Positions 1 to 7,049 of a stretch of 9,674 nucleotides of DNA are shown here, piece after piece. Made by a program: the position numbers and the translations under genes. The notes beneath the pieces are model-generated. The model was not told the origin of the DNA, did not search any database, and worked only from the letters and a program-made list of their open reading frames with translations. Position 1 is the first letter of the stretch. Each line of letters opens with the position of its first letter. The stretch is from contig JBARRO010000122.1 of the NCBI GenBank assembly GCA_049644265.1, forward strand, positions 1 to 9,674, given 5' to 3'. This stretch comes from JBARRO01 sp049644265. GTDB taxonomy: Bacteria > Bacteroidota > Ignavibacteria > UBA10030.

Positions 1-416
1 TTGCTGCTGACGGTGATCATGTGGTACACGAGTTCGCGGATGGAGGCATTCTGTCCAATCCTTCGGTAGATCGAGTCGTCACTGTCATCGCCAAGATCGA
101 GGCTGTAGTTAGATCCGTCGATGATGCTCCGGAATTGATTCCGGACAACGACGCTGTCATCGAGATGCAGAGAGCCCTCATGCGCCTGTTTGAACACTTC
201 GATCATCACAGGAGTTTTCATGGTACTCGCAGCGTGGAACATTTCGCGTTCGTTCATCAGCAGTTGCTTTCCCGTGGACAGGTCTTCCACGGCGACCGCG
301 AACGTTCCGGCGGATGAGTGGACCAACTTCTCTATCTCGGAGCGGGCATCATCCAATGTCTGGGATGCGGCAGAGGAAATCATAAGGATGGGAATGAGCA
401 CAGTGAATGCTTTCAT
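1..416 (-). CDS. Class A beta-lactamase-like secreted serine hydrolase (partial, N-terminal 138 codons)
   Basis: Partial gene running off the left edge. The reading frame from the ATG at 416 down to base 1 has no stop. Residues 1-19 form a signal peptide (MKAF, then a hydrophobic stretch ending SSAASQ), so the product is exported, probably to the periplasm. The motif HAASTMK puts the nucleophile and general base of the SxxK motif at S64 and K67. The last residues seen, ITVSSN at about 134-139, match the position of the SDN loop of class A enzymes, with S-S-N instead. This is the architecture of the beta-lactamase/transpeptidase-like serine hydrolase superfamily. The Glu of the omega loop and the KTG motif lie outside the window, so true beta-lactamase activity cannot be judged; a DD-peptidase-like or other hydrolase is possible. 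The start overlaps the ribD stop by four bases (ATGA), which suggests coupled translation. No clear ribosome binding site precedes it. Confidence 0.85.
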   Translation of the reverse strand, partial: MKAFTVLIPILMISSAASQTLDDARSEIEKLVHSSAGTFAVAVEDLSTGKQLLMNEREMFHAASTMKTPVMIEVFKQAHEGSLHLDDSVVVRNQFRSIIDGSNYSLDLGDDSDDSIYRRIGQNASIRELVYHMITVSS

Positions 417-1528
417 GGGAATTCGATGCTGCCTTCGATCAGGAGGTCCTCATCCAGCGACCTCCAGGTGGACCGGGTCAAGCGGGCCGCCTGGAGTAAT
501 CCGGCGGGTGGTGAGAACCGGAAACTTTCCTTCCCGCCTCCGATGATTTTCGGACCGATGAAACAATGAAGCTTCCCGCCAATCCGGCTTCGAAGAAATT
601 TCCCCGAAGTTTCGCTTCCCCCCTCAATTAATACAGATGTGATTCCCAGTCCCGCCAGTGCTTTCAGAACTAACCTTGGATCAAGATCCCAACTCTTTGA
701 GACGGGAATGAGTTCAACATGACGGCGTTGAAATTCCTTTACCCTTCGGGCATGTTTCAGGAACGCTTTGCCGGATGTCAGGATTACTGTTCGCGCTCGT
801 GATTCGTCAAATATTTTTCTCTGAGGCGGAACGCTCATCCTGCCGTCAACAACAACTCTCACAGGATTTGGCCCTTGAACGAGACGAATTGTCAATTCAG
901 GGTCGTCCATGCGAACTGTCCGGGCCCCGACCAGGACTGCATCATAGCCCAGGCGAAGAGAATGGGCATATTTCCGGGAGTTTGGTCCTGTAATCCACTT
1001 TGACTTTCCGTTGACATCCGCAATCTTTCCGTCGAGGGTTTGGGCAACCTTGTATCCGACAAACGGAAGACCCGTCCTCATAAACGTGTAGAACTTCTCG
1101 TTCAGTGCTTCCGCAGCAACGCGCTCAATTCCGACTCGTACCTTGATCCCCGCCTTCCTGAGTTGAGCTGCACCTCGCCCAGGCACGAAGGGATTTGGAT
1201 CCAGGGAACCAACAACAACTTCCTTGATTCCGGCATGAATAATCGCGTCCACACAGGGCGGAGTTTTTCCATAATGGGCACACGGTTCGAGATTGACGTA
1301 CAGGACCGCCCCTTTCGCCCGCTTCCCCGCACGACGCAGGGCATGGACTTCGGCGTGAGGTCCGGCAAATTTCTGATGGTATCCTTCGGCAATGAGCTTC
1401 CCATTCTTAACAATCACGGCACCCACCATGGGATTCGGACGCACGTAGCCGTAGCCCTTCCGCGCCAACTGGACGCACCGCTGCATCCACCGTGAATCTT
1501 CGGCTCGTTCTTTGCGAGCGTACCTCAT
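413..1528 (-). CDS. ribD: Bifunctional riboflavin biosynthesis protein RibD (pyrimidine deaminase / uracil reductase)
   Basis: RibD catalyses two successive steps of riboflavin synthesis in the cytoplasm: zinc-dependent deamination of the diaminopyrimidine made from GTP, then NADPH-dependent reduction of the ribose side chain. At 371 residues it has the usual full length of the two-domain enzyme. The N-terminal deaminase domain (about 12-150) shows RPNPMVGAV at 30-38, the zinc/catalytic motif HAE at 58-60, and PCAHYGKTPPC at 82-92, which supplies two zinc-binding cysteines. The reductase domain (about 153-371) shows KVAQTLDGKIA at 160-170, WITG at 178-181, VGARTVRMDDP at 200-210 and IEGGSETSGKF at 301-311. 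The ATG at 1528 overlaps the stop of the upstream SAM hydrolase gene as ATGA; a Met at residue 15 is an alternative start, but the overlap favours the first. No other riboflavin gene is in the window. Confidence 0.97.
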   Translation of the reverse strand: MRYARKERAEDSRWMQRCVQLARKGYGYVRPNPMVGAVIVKNGKLIAEGYHQKFAGPHAEVHALRRAGKRAKGAVLYVNLEPCAHYGKTPPCVDAIIHAGIKEVVVGSLDPNPFVPGRGAAQLRKAGIKVRVGIERVAAEALNEKFYTFMRTGLPFVGYKVAQTLDGKIADVNGKSKWITGPNSRKYAHSLRLGYDAVLVGARTVRMDDPELTIRLVQGPNPVRVVVDGRMSVPPQRKIFDESRARTVILTSGKAFLKHARRVKEFQRRHVELIPVSKSWDLDPRLVLKALAGLGITSVLIEGGSETSGKFLRSRIGGKLHCFIGPKIIGGGKESFRFSPPAGLLQAARLTRSTWRSLDEDLLIEGSIEFP

Positions 1529-2349
1529 GACTGCCAGTAGATTTTAAGCGGAGTTGCCAGCGTTGCGCCGAGAAGTCGGGCTGCACTGTCGTTTTTGACC
1601 ACTACCTCCAGTAATCCCGAGCTCCCCGTAATCAAGCAAGGAGTTTTGTCGGGGGCTTCCGGATAATTATTGGTCCGGTGGCTGACCATTGCCGCACCGA
1701 CGGCAACCATGGAAATCTCCTGACCTCCGCGATCTTCCCTGCCGGGGAATGCATTCGTGACGATGTTTCCAAAATGATCGATGTGCAGGATGGAAGGCTT
1801 TACGAGATCGTCCTTTGAAAACACAAACGGTGCGTTATGGTTCGTCTCTTCGACGTGCGTTCCGAATTTCGTGAGGTCTTTTCCGAGGGAATAATGTGCG
1901 GCGAGAGGGGCAAATACGTCCCTGCCATGAAATGTCGAAGAGATGTTCCCCAGCGTCAACTTTGCGGCTTTGTGAAGATCGACAGCCGTTGTTCTGACGG
2001 ATGGCTCATCGCTCAGAACAAACTCCAGAAGACCGTTCTCCGGAACGAGGAAGGAATACTTCTTTGTCCGTACGTAGAGTATTCTTCTTGCCGACCCAAC
2101 GCCCGGATCTACAACGCACACGAACATAGTCCCCTGCGGAAAATACCGATAAGAAGACCAGAGGAGATATCCTGCCTGCGTGATATGCTGCGGAGCGACT
2201 TCGTGGGAAATGTCGATGATCGTCGCCCGCGGATTGATGGACACGATGACTCCCTTCATGGTCCCGACAAAGTGATCTTGCAGACCAAAATCAGTGAGGA
2301 GAGCGATACAGGGGAGCGACGATGGTCTTGAGAGGGTTCGCGTTTTCAC
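1525..2349 (-). CDS. SAM hydrolase (S-adenosyl-L-methionine hydroxide adenosyltransferase, DUF62 family)
   Basis: Member of the DUF62 family, related to the SAM-dependent fluorinase and chlorinase. Characterised non-halogenating members hydrolyse SAM to adenosine and methionine. Length 274 residues, typical for the family. Visible motifs are LLTDFGLQDHFVG at 17-29, VVDPGVGSARR at 79-89, FHGRDVFAP at 140-148, IDHFGNIVTN at 190-199 and GSSGLLEVVVKNDSA at 242-256. The Asp/Arg/His triad that marks the hydrolase subgroup appears present as D81, R88 and H141, so hydrolase rather than halogenase is the better call. The start is a GTG at 2349 with no in-frame ATG before the first conserved motif; the out-of-frame ATG two bases upstream opens ATG-TGA only. 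It lies 39 bases after the oxidoreductase gene and is stop/start coupled to ribD. Why a SAM-consuming enzyme sits in this operon is not evident. Confidence 0.9.
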   Translation of the reverse strand: MKTRTLSRPSSLPCIALLTDFGLQDHFVGTMKGVIVSINPRATIIDISHEVAPQHITQAGYLLWSSYRYFPQGTMFVCVVDPGVGSARRILYVRTKKYSFLVPENGLLEFVLSDEPSVRTTAVDLHKAAKLTLGNISSTFHGRDVFAPLAAHYSLGKDLTKFGTHVEETNHNAPFVFSKDDLVKPSILHIDHFGNIVTNAFPGREDRGGQEISMVAVGAAMVSHRTNNYPEAPDKTPCLITGSSGLLEVVVKNDSAARLLGATLATPLKIYWQS

Positions 2350-2388
2350 ATCTCAACGTGCAACAACCGCGGGTTTCGTGAGGTGCAT

Positions 2389-3396
2389 TTACACAATGGC
2401 GACAGCTTTGCCGCGTTTCGCCGATTTGTAGATCGCATCGACGATTTTCATCCTGTGGACGGATTCCTCGCCCGTAGAGATTACGGGGTGAACCCCGCGG
2501 AGGGCGCCAATCCAATGTTTCAATTCGTTCTCGTACGACTTCCGATACAGGCTTTGAGGAGTTTCCTGGGAGGCCGGTGCGACGTTCACGAGATTCCCGT
2601 GGACCCGTTTCAGGATGCGGAACGGGTTTAACGAGCCGCTTCCCTCGGTCCCGAAGCAGTCACAATAGAAGAAATCAGCGTTGGATTCGAACGACCAGCT
2701 CGACTCGATGGTCAGTGTGGACCCGTTCTTCATTTTCATAAACACGATGGACGAATCCTCGACGTCCTTTGTTGCATGCGTGTAGTTGGTGGCAGTTACT
2801 TCCCGAACCTCCGGATACCCCATCATCCAGAACGCGAGGTCGAACATGACAATGCCGAGGTCGAGCACCACGCCGCCGCCGGACTGCTGTTTGTGGGTGA
2901 GCCAGACGCTTTCCGGGTTGAGTTTCTTGAACCATCCCGCCTTGGCGTAGAAGAGTTTTCCGAGAGCATGGTCCTCGATGAAACTCTTCAGGATCATGGC
3001 ATCCGGCCGGAATCGGTTGTTCATGCCGACCATGACTTTCCTGTGTTCTTTCTTCGCCTCAGCGACGATCTCGATCGATTCTTTCTCGGTCCGCGCCAGC
3101 GGCTTTTCCACCAGCACATCTTTCTTCGCCTGCACAGCAGCAACCGCCATGTCCCGGTGCATCATCGTCGGCGTACAAATATCAACGCCCACGATTTCCT
3201 CCTCCGTGGCGAGCATCTTCTCGTAGCTGTCATAGTAGCGCCGGATGCCGTACTTGTTGGCGACAAACTGCGCCTTGGCCCGATCCGCATCGCATACACA
3301 GACGATTTCGGCATCGGGAAGCTTGGACAGGATCGGGAGGTGAATTGTCTGACCGATCATTCCGAGTCCGACAATTCCAATGCGAGCTTTTTCCAT
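2389..3396 (-). CDS. Gfo/Idh/MocA family NAD(P)-dependent oxidoreductase
   Basis: 335 residues, the usual size for the family. The N-terminal Rossmann domain shows the dinucleotide motif GIVGLGMIG at 7-15, an acidic residue in VCDADR at 34-39, ICTPTMMH at 73-80 and the family signature LVEKPLAR at 95-102. The C-terminal substrate domain contains GGGVVLDLG at 173-181. Family members oxidise or reduce sugars, inositols, sugar nucleotides or bile pigments; the substrate here cannot be told from sequence. The usual DxGxH motif reads D179-L-G-I-V183, so the canonical catalytic histidine is replaced by valine. This suggests altered chemistry or a subfamily using another proton donor. The ATG at 3396 follows the dxs stop after five bases, so it is surely cotranscribed with dxs. 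No Shine-Dalgarno sequence is apparent. A sugar-phosphate-like substrate linked to the neighbours is conceivable, but this is speculation. Confidence 0.9.
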   Translation of the reverse strand: MEKARIGIVGLGMIGQTIHLPILSKLPDAEIVCVCDADRAKAQFVANKYGIRRYYDSYEKMLATEEEIVGVDICTPTMMHRDMAVAAVQAKKDVLVEKPLARTEKESIEIVAEAKKEHRKVMVGMNNRFRPDAMILKSFIEDHALGKLFYAKAGWFKKLNPESVWLTHKQQSGGGVVLDLGIVMFDLAFWMMGYPEVREVTATNYTHATKDVEDSSIVFMKMKNGSTLTIESSWSFESNADFFYCDCFGTEGSGSLNPFRILKRVHGNLVNVAPASQETPQSLYRKSYENELKHWIGALRGVHPVISTGEESVHRMKIVDAIYKSAKRGKAVAIV

Positions 3397-3401
3397 GAGG
3401 T

Positions 3402-5342
3402 CTAGTGCTCCACGAGTTCGAGGGCAGTCCTGCCGTGTCGTGAAGTCAGAAATTCCTTCGTAATTCCGGCCACACCCGGGCCGTCGAGTTTCAGCAGCTG
3501 GTAGAGTTCTTTCGGAGATCCATGTTCGACAAAATCATCGGGAAGACCGTGAAGCTTTAGGGCAACATCCGTGAGTCCATTCCGACTGATCGCTTCGAGG
3601 ACTGCGGAGCCGAAGCCACCCTGGATGACGTTATCCTCCACCGTCACGATGCTGTTGAATCGCCGGGCAAGAGAACGGATCAGCTCTTCGTCCAGCGGTT
3701 TGACAAAACGCATGTTGACGACTTCCGCCTCAATGCCATCCTGTGCCAGGAGTTCGGCTGCCTCCAACGAGCTCTGAACCATGTTGCCAATCGCAAGCAG
3801 CGCGACATCTTTGCCGGTTCTGACTACTTCCGCTCTTCCAATTTCGAGGGCCCGGAATCCCTTCCGCAACTCTACGCCGAGCGCGTTTCCTCTCGGATAG
3901 CGCAGTGCAATCGGACCTTTCTTGTATTCGACCGCCGTATAGAGCATGTCGCGCAATTCCTGCTCGTCTTTTGGAGCCATCACGACCATTCCCTGAATGC
4001 AACGCAAGTAGGATAAGTCGAGTGAACCATGATGTGTTGGGCCATCTGCACCCACCAAACCGCCGCGGTCGAGGACAAAGACCACGTGCAGGTGTTGGAT
4101 AGAGACATCGTGCACAACCTGGTCAAATGCGCGTTGCAGAAACGTTGAGTAGATCGCAGCGACGGGGATATATCCTTCCGTCGCCATCCCGGCCGCAAAC
4201 GTCACCGCGTGCTGTTCAGCAATCCCGACATCGAAGAATCGTTCGGGCATCTCTTTCTGAAGCGCGACAAGTCCGGTGCCATCGGGCATCGCAGCGGTGA
4301 TACCGACGACCTTCGGGTTTTCCTTGCAAATTTCGACCAGCGCTTTTCCCAGAATTGAAGTATAGGATGGAGCCTCGTTCGGATTTTTTGGGGAAATGCC
4401 CGTGATTTTGTCAAACGGCGTCACTCCATGGAGCCGCGTCGCTTCTTTTTCCGCCGGGGCATAGCCCTTTCCCTTTTGCGTGATCGCGTGAATGAGGATC
4501 GGCCCGTTGAGATTCTTCACATGCCGGAAAATCTCCACAAGCTTCACGACGTTATGACCGTTGAAGGGACCAAAATAGCGAAAACCCAGGGCTTCAAACA
4601 ACATTCCTGGTGTAACAACCGCCTTCACGCCTTTCTCCACTTTCTGTGCAACCGTTCTCAGCCGGTCTCCAAAAGAGTCCAGTTTACCGGTCAGTTCCCA
4701 CACATTTGCTTTGAACTTGTTGTAGGTGGGATGAGTCAGCGCCTCGTTGAAATAATTATGAAACGACCAGAGTGTCGGCGATTCCGATGAGAGCGAGACC
4801 ATTTGATTGTCGTTGAAGACCACAATCATGTCCTTCCTCAACAATCCGGCATTGTTCATGGCTTCGTAGGCCATTCCTCCCGTGAGCGAGCCGTCTCCGA
4901 CAATCGCAACAACTTTGTAGTTCTTCCCTCCGAGGTCGCGGGATGTAGCCATCCCGAGAGCCGCTGAAATGGCTGTGCTCGCGTGACCCGCACCAAAGGT
5001 GTCGTATTCGCTTTCCGTCCGTTTAAGGAAGCCACTCAATCCATGCAACTGGCGCATGGTTTCCATCCTGCCTTTACGACCAGTCAGGATTTTGTGGGGA
5101 TACGCCTGGTGTCCGGTGTCCCAGACGAGCTTATCCTCGGGAGTATTAAAGGCATAGTGAAGTGCGACAGCGATTTCGACGGCGCCGAGACCCGCGCCAA
5201 AGTGACCGCCCGTCTTCGACACAGAGTCAATCAGGAATTCACGGACTTCGTTGCAGACTGTACGCAGGTCTTGAACGCCCAGTTTCCGCAAGTCCGCCGG
5301 GTAGTTGATCTTGTCGAGATATTTAAACTCGAAATCGCTCAT
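3402..5342 (-). CDS. dxs: 1-deoxy-D-xylulose-5-phosphate synthase
   Basis: Thiamine-diphosphate enzyme that condenses pyruvate with glyceraldehyde 3-phosphate to DXP, the first step of the MEP isoprenoid pathway and a feed into thiamine and pyridoxal synthesis. 646 residues, full length. Visible landmarks are the active-site region GGHFGAGLGAVE at 45-56 with H47, WDTGHQAYPHKILTGR at 74-89, the ThDP/Mg motif starting GDGSLTGG at 149-156 and closing with NDN at 177-179, the pyrimidine-ring glutamate E376 in DVGIAEQHAVTFAAG, DRGGLVGADGPTHHG at 425-439 and RYPRG at 481-485. The transketolase C-terminal domain follows (about 505-630). The ATG at 5342 overlaps the xseB stop by four bases. The xseA-xseB-dxs order resembles the common bacterial cluster that often also carries a prenyl transferase (ispA); here no ispA lies between. 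All catalytic residues I can check are present. Confidence 0.98.
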   Translation of the reverse strand: MSDFEFKYLDKINYPADLRKLGVQDLRTVCNEVREFLIDSVSKTGGHFGAGLGAVEIAVALHYAFNTPEDKLVWDTGHQAYPHKILTGRKGRMETMRQLHGLSGFLKRTESEYDTFGAGHASTAISAALGMATSRDLGGKNYKVVAIVGDGSLTGGMAYEAMNNAGLLRKDMIVVFNDNQMVSLSSESPTLWSFHNYFNEALTHPTYNKFKANVWELTGKLDSFGDRLRTVAQKVEKGVKAVVTPGMLFEALGFRYFGPFNGHNVVKLVEIFRHVKNLNGPILIHAITQKGKGYAPAEKEATRLHGVTPFDKITGISPKNPNEAPSYTSILGKALVEICKENPKVVGITAAMPDGTGLVALQKEMPERFFDVGIAEQHAVTFAAGMATEGYIPVAAIYSTFLQRAFDQVVHDVSIQHLHVVFVLDRGGLVGADGPTHHGSLDLSYLRCIQGMVVMAPKDEQELRDMLYTAVEYKKGPIALRYPRGNALGVELRKGFRALEIGRAEVVRTGKDVALLAIGNMVQSSLEAAELLAQDGIEAEVVNMRFVKPLDEELIRSLARRFNSIVTVEDNVIQGGFGSAVLEAISRNGLTDVALKLHGLPDDFVEHGSPKELYQLLKLDGPGVAGITKEFLTSRHGRTALELVEH

Positions 5343-5572
5343 TCGTCTTTTGTATCGATCAACTCAAATTGTCCGTTCATATCCTTTGTCAGCTTCTTAA
5401 TTCTCAGCTCCGTTGCCTTGAGTTTTTCCGCGCACTCCTTCGAGAGGCGAATACCCTCCTCATACAACTCAACGGCTTTATCGAGAGACACCGACCCTTC
5501 TTCGAGGGATTGGACGATCGATTCGAGCCGTTTGAGCGAATCTTCAAACGTAGCGGATTTCTTTGCAGTCAT
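5339..5572 (-). CDS. xseB: Exodeoxyribonuclease VII small subunit
   Basis: Small helical subunit of exonuclease VII, which degrades single-stranded DNA from both ends together with XseA in mismatch and damage repair. 77 residues, the normal size. The family signature is clear: FEDSLKRLESIVQSLEEG at 9-26, then SLDKAVELYEEGIRL at 29-43 and a C-terminal helix with CAEKLKATELRIKKL at 47-61. It lies between the large-subunit gene and dxs, and both junctions are ATGA overlaps. This fits the need for balanced, coupled synthesis of the two subunits. No Shine-Dalgarno sequence is visible ahead of its start, so it probably depends on ribosomes finishing xseA. Confidence 0.97.
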   Translation of the reverse strand: MTAKKSATFEDSLKRLESIVQSLEEGSVSLDKAVELYEEGIRLSKECAEKLKATELRIKKLTKDMNGQFELIDTKDE

Positions 5573-6765
5573 GGCTTGGCTTCGACTTTGGTTGCCACTT
5601 CACCGTCACGGAATTGGATAGTGGCTTCGTCGCCCCCCTTCAGGGCGCGGGAGCTTGTCACCAATGCCCCGTGTTTCCGAATCATTGTATAGCCGCGGTT
5701 CAAAACGGCCGTAGGGCTGAGGGCCTCCATGCGTTGAGTTGCAGCTTCGTGGCGTTGGTGCGCAAGCTGAAAGAGATGGGAAAAACCCACAGAAAGAGCT
5801 CGCTCGAGTTCGTCCACGCGTTGCGTCGATTCACGCATCATGTCTCGCGGCTTGTTGAACGAATAGCTCCCGATAAACTGCTGTATTTGTTCGCGAAGAG
5901 ACGAAACCCGATCTTCCAGCGTTTCACGCATAGTATAGCACATATTGCGTAGAAACTCAAGAAGCTCGAGACGGTCTCGGACGACCAGTTCCGCCGCTGC
6001 GGAGGGCGTTGGAGCGCGCAGGTCTGCAACAAAATCTGCAATACTGAAATCGATTTCGTGACCTACAGCACTGATGACGGGAATTGCAGAATCGAAAATC
6101 GCTCTCGCAACAATCTCCTCGTTGAACGGCCACAGATCTTCCAGCGACCCTCCTCCCCGTCCTACGATCATGACGTCAATTCCTCCGTACCGATTGAGAT
6201 CGCGGATTGCCTCCGCAATCTCTCCAGCGGCACCCTGTCCCTGCACACGGACAGGGTAGAGAATCGTATCAACAGAAGGCATTCGCCGTTCGAGGACGCT
6301 TCGAATATCCTGGATCGCGGCTCCAGTCTCTGACGTGACTATGCCGATCGTTTCCGGGTACTCGGGAAGTGGTTTCTTGTGATGCGCGTCGAACAATCCT
6401 TCTGCAGCGAGTTTTTGCTTTAGCCGCTCAAAGGCGAGCTGCAGTTCTCCGACACCGACGGGCTGGAGCTGATCCACCTCGATCTGGTAATTTCCACGGG
6501 GAGGATACACGGTAATCCTGCCACGCGCGATGACCTTCATCCCGTCATCGGGAGCGAAGAGGAGTTCCTGGACCTTACTCCGCCACATGGTGACCGAAAT
6601 CTGAGAGCCTTCGTCTTTGAGCGTGAAGTAGAGATGTCCGGAAGTGTGATGCTTGAAGTTCGAAATCTCGCCCTGGATCCAGATCCTCTGGAAGCGATTC
6701 TCCAAAGAGAACTTTATCTGACGTGTGATCTCAGAAACTGAAAATATTATTCGTTCGTCGGCCAT
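5569..6765 (-). CDS. xseA: Exodeoxyribonuclease VII large subunit
   Basis: Catalytic subunit of exonuclease VII. With the ATG at 6765 it is 398 residues, slightly shorter than the E. coli enzyme but usual for many bacteria. An N-terminal OB-fold DNA-binding domain carries WIQGEISNFKHHTSGHLYF at 29-47 and VDQLQPVGVGELQLAFE at 97-113. The nuclease domain carries IGIVTSETGAAIQDI at 140-154, VGRGGGSLEDLWPFNEE at 201-217 and AVGHEIDFSIADFVAD at 233-248, followed by APTPSAAAE. A helical, coiled-coil-like stretch (about 260-350) and a C-terminal NRGYTMI segment at 356-362 follow. A TTG at 6804 would add 13 residues. I prefer the ATG because other XseA proteins begin just before the FSVSEI segment, and because a promoter-like sequence overlaps the extra codons. 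The start lacks a Shine-Dalgarno sequence. First gene of the minus-strand operon. Confidence 0.96.
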   Translation of the reverse strand: MADERIIFSVSEITRQIKFSLENRFQRIWIQGEISNFKHHTSGHLYFTLKDEGSQISVTMWRSKVQELLFAPDDGMKVIARGRITVYPPRGNYQIEVDQLQPVGVGELQLAFERLKQKLAAEGLFDAHHKKPLPEYPETIGIVTSETGAAIQDIRSVLERRMPSVDTILYPVRVQGQGAAGEIAEAIRDLNRYGGIDVMIVGRGGGSLEDLWPFNEEIVARAIFDSAIPVISAVGHEIDFSIADFVADLRAPTPSAAAELVVRDRLELLEFLRNMCYTMRETLEDRVSSLREQIQQFIGSYSFNKPRDMMRESTQRVDELERALSVGFSHLFQLAHQRHEAATQRMEALSPTAVLNRGYTMIRKHGALVTSSRALKGGDEATIQFRDGEVATKVEAKP

Positions 6766-6773
6766 CAGCAGAG

Positions 6774-6805
6774 CAAACTTAGCCAATGTTCGTGCGAGAA
6801 ACAAG
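6774..6805 (-). promoter_or_regulatory. Candidate promoter of the xseA operon, Bacteroidota-like
   Basis: On the minus strand CTTG (plus-strand 6802-6805) is followed after 20 bases by TAAGTTTG (plus-strand 6774-6781). This matches the TTG-N(about 20)-TAnnTTTG pattern known for the main sigma factor of Bacteroidota. Transcription would begin only a few bases before the ATG at 6765, giving a nearly leaderless message, which agrees with the missing ribosome binding site. A perfect TTGACA lies further upstream on the same strand (plus-strand 6824-6829) but I see no good -10 at the right distance from it. Prediction only. Confidence 0.4.
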
Positions 6806-6815
6806 GTTTAGGGTT

Positions 6816-6864
6816 ATTGTCGATTGTCAATTGAAGATTGTAAATTGAATATTGAGTGTTGTGG
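6816..6864. repeat. Degenerate heptanucleotide repeat array 1 (ATTGnnn units)
   Basis: Seven units of seven bases in unbroken phase: ATTGTCG, ATTGTCA, ATTGAAG, ATTGTAA, ATTGAAT, ATTGAGT, GTTGTGG. The first four positions are almost constant and the last three vary. On the minus strand the units read roughly TTCAATN or GACAATN. The array lies just upstream of the xseA promoter candidate. Because seven is not a multiple of three, no conserved peptide is encoded, so this is not a coding repeat. Confidence 0.75.
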
Positions 6865-6886
6865 ACTCTTTTGTAGATGGGAAGGC

Positions 6887-6991
6887 TGTTTACTGTTTAC
6901 TGTTCACTCTTTACTCTTCACTATTCACCATTCCCTCCTATCCTCACCACTCATCACTCATTGCTCATTGCTTATTGCTCATCACTCATTG
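6887..6991. repeat. Degenerate heptanucleotide repeat array 2 (15 phased units)
   Basis: Fifteen consecutive seven-base units with no phase slip. The left half carries TGTTTAC, TGTTTAC, TGTTCAC, TCTTTAC, TCTTCAC, TATTCAC, CATTCCC. A looser middle follows with TCCTATC and CTCACCA. The right half carries CTCATCA, CTCATTG, CTCATTG, CTTATTG, CTCATCA, CTCATTG. The unit drifts gradually from TnTTCAC to CTCATTG, as expected of an array that grew by local duplication and then diverged. The plus strand is strongly pyrimidine-rich. It ends three bases before the -35-like hexamer proposed for bshB1. Similar degenerate 7-mers occur between genes in cyanobacteria and some other phyla. Confidence 0.8.
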
Positions 6992-6993
6992 AT

Positions 6994-7022
6994 TTGTCTT
7001 TCTTCCCACTCTTGATTATATT
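6994..7022 (+). promoter_or_regulatory. Candidate sigma-70-type promoter of bshB1
   Basis: TTGTCT at 6994-6999 and TATATT at 7017-7022 are separated by exactly 17 bases, matching the sigma-70 consensus at four and five of six positions. Transcription would start near 7029, about 20 bases before the bshB1 ATG. It sits directly after the second heptad array. Confidence 0.5.
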
Positions 7023-7038
7023 AGTCGCACATTTTTTG

Positions 7039-7043
7039 AAGGA
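7039..7043 (+). promoter_or_regulatory. Ribosome binding site of bshB1
   Basis: AAGGA six bases before the ATG at 7050, a good Shine-Dalgarno match at normal spacing. It supports this start and contrasts with the Shine-Dalgarno-less starts of the minus-strand operon. Confidence 0.75.
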
Positions 7044-7049
7044 CACATT

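Noticed and set aside
2776..3405. A 209-codon open frame on the plus strand
   Set aside because: It is entirely antisense to the Gfo/Idh/MocA gene, which has strong family motifs; the frame has no recognisable domain and reflects codon bias on the opposite strand.
4983..5621. A 212-codon open frame on the plus strand
   Set aside because: It lies antisense to the 5' part of dxs and all of xseB, both certain genes, and has no recognisable motif.
6766..6804. TTG start extending xseA by 13 residues
   Set aside because: Possible, but the extension is not typical of XseA, has no ribosome binding site, and overlaps the promoter-like elements; the ATG at 6765 fits the family start better.
6816..6991. 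CRISPR array in the repeat-rich spacer
   Set aside because: Units are only seven bases, contiguous and degenerate, with no spacer sequences between identical repeats and no cas genes nearby.
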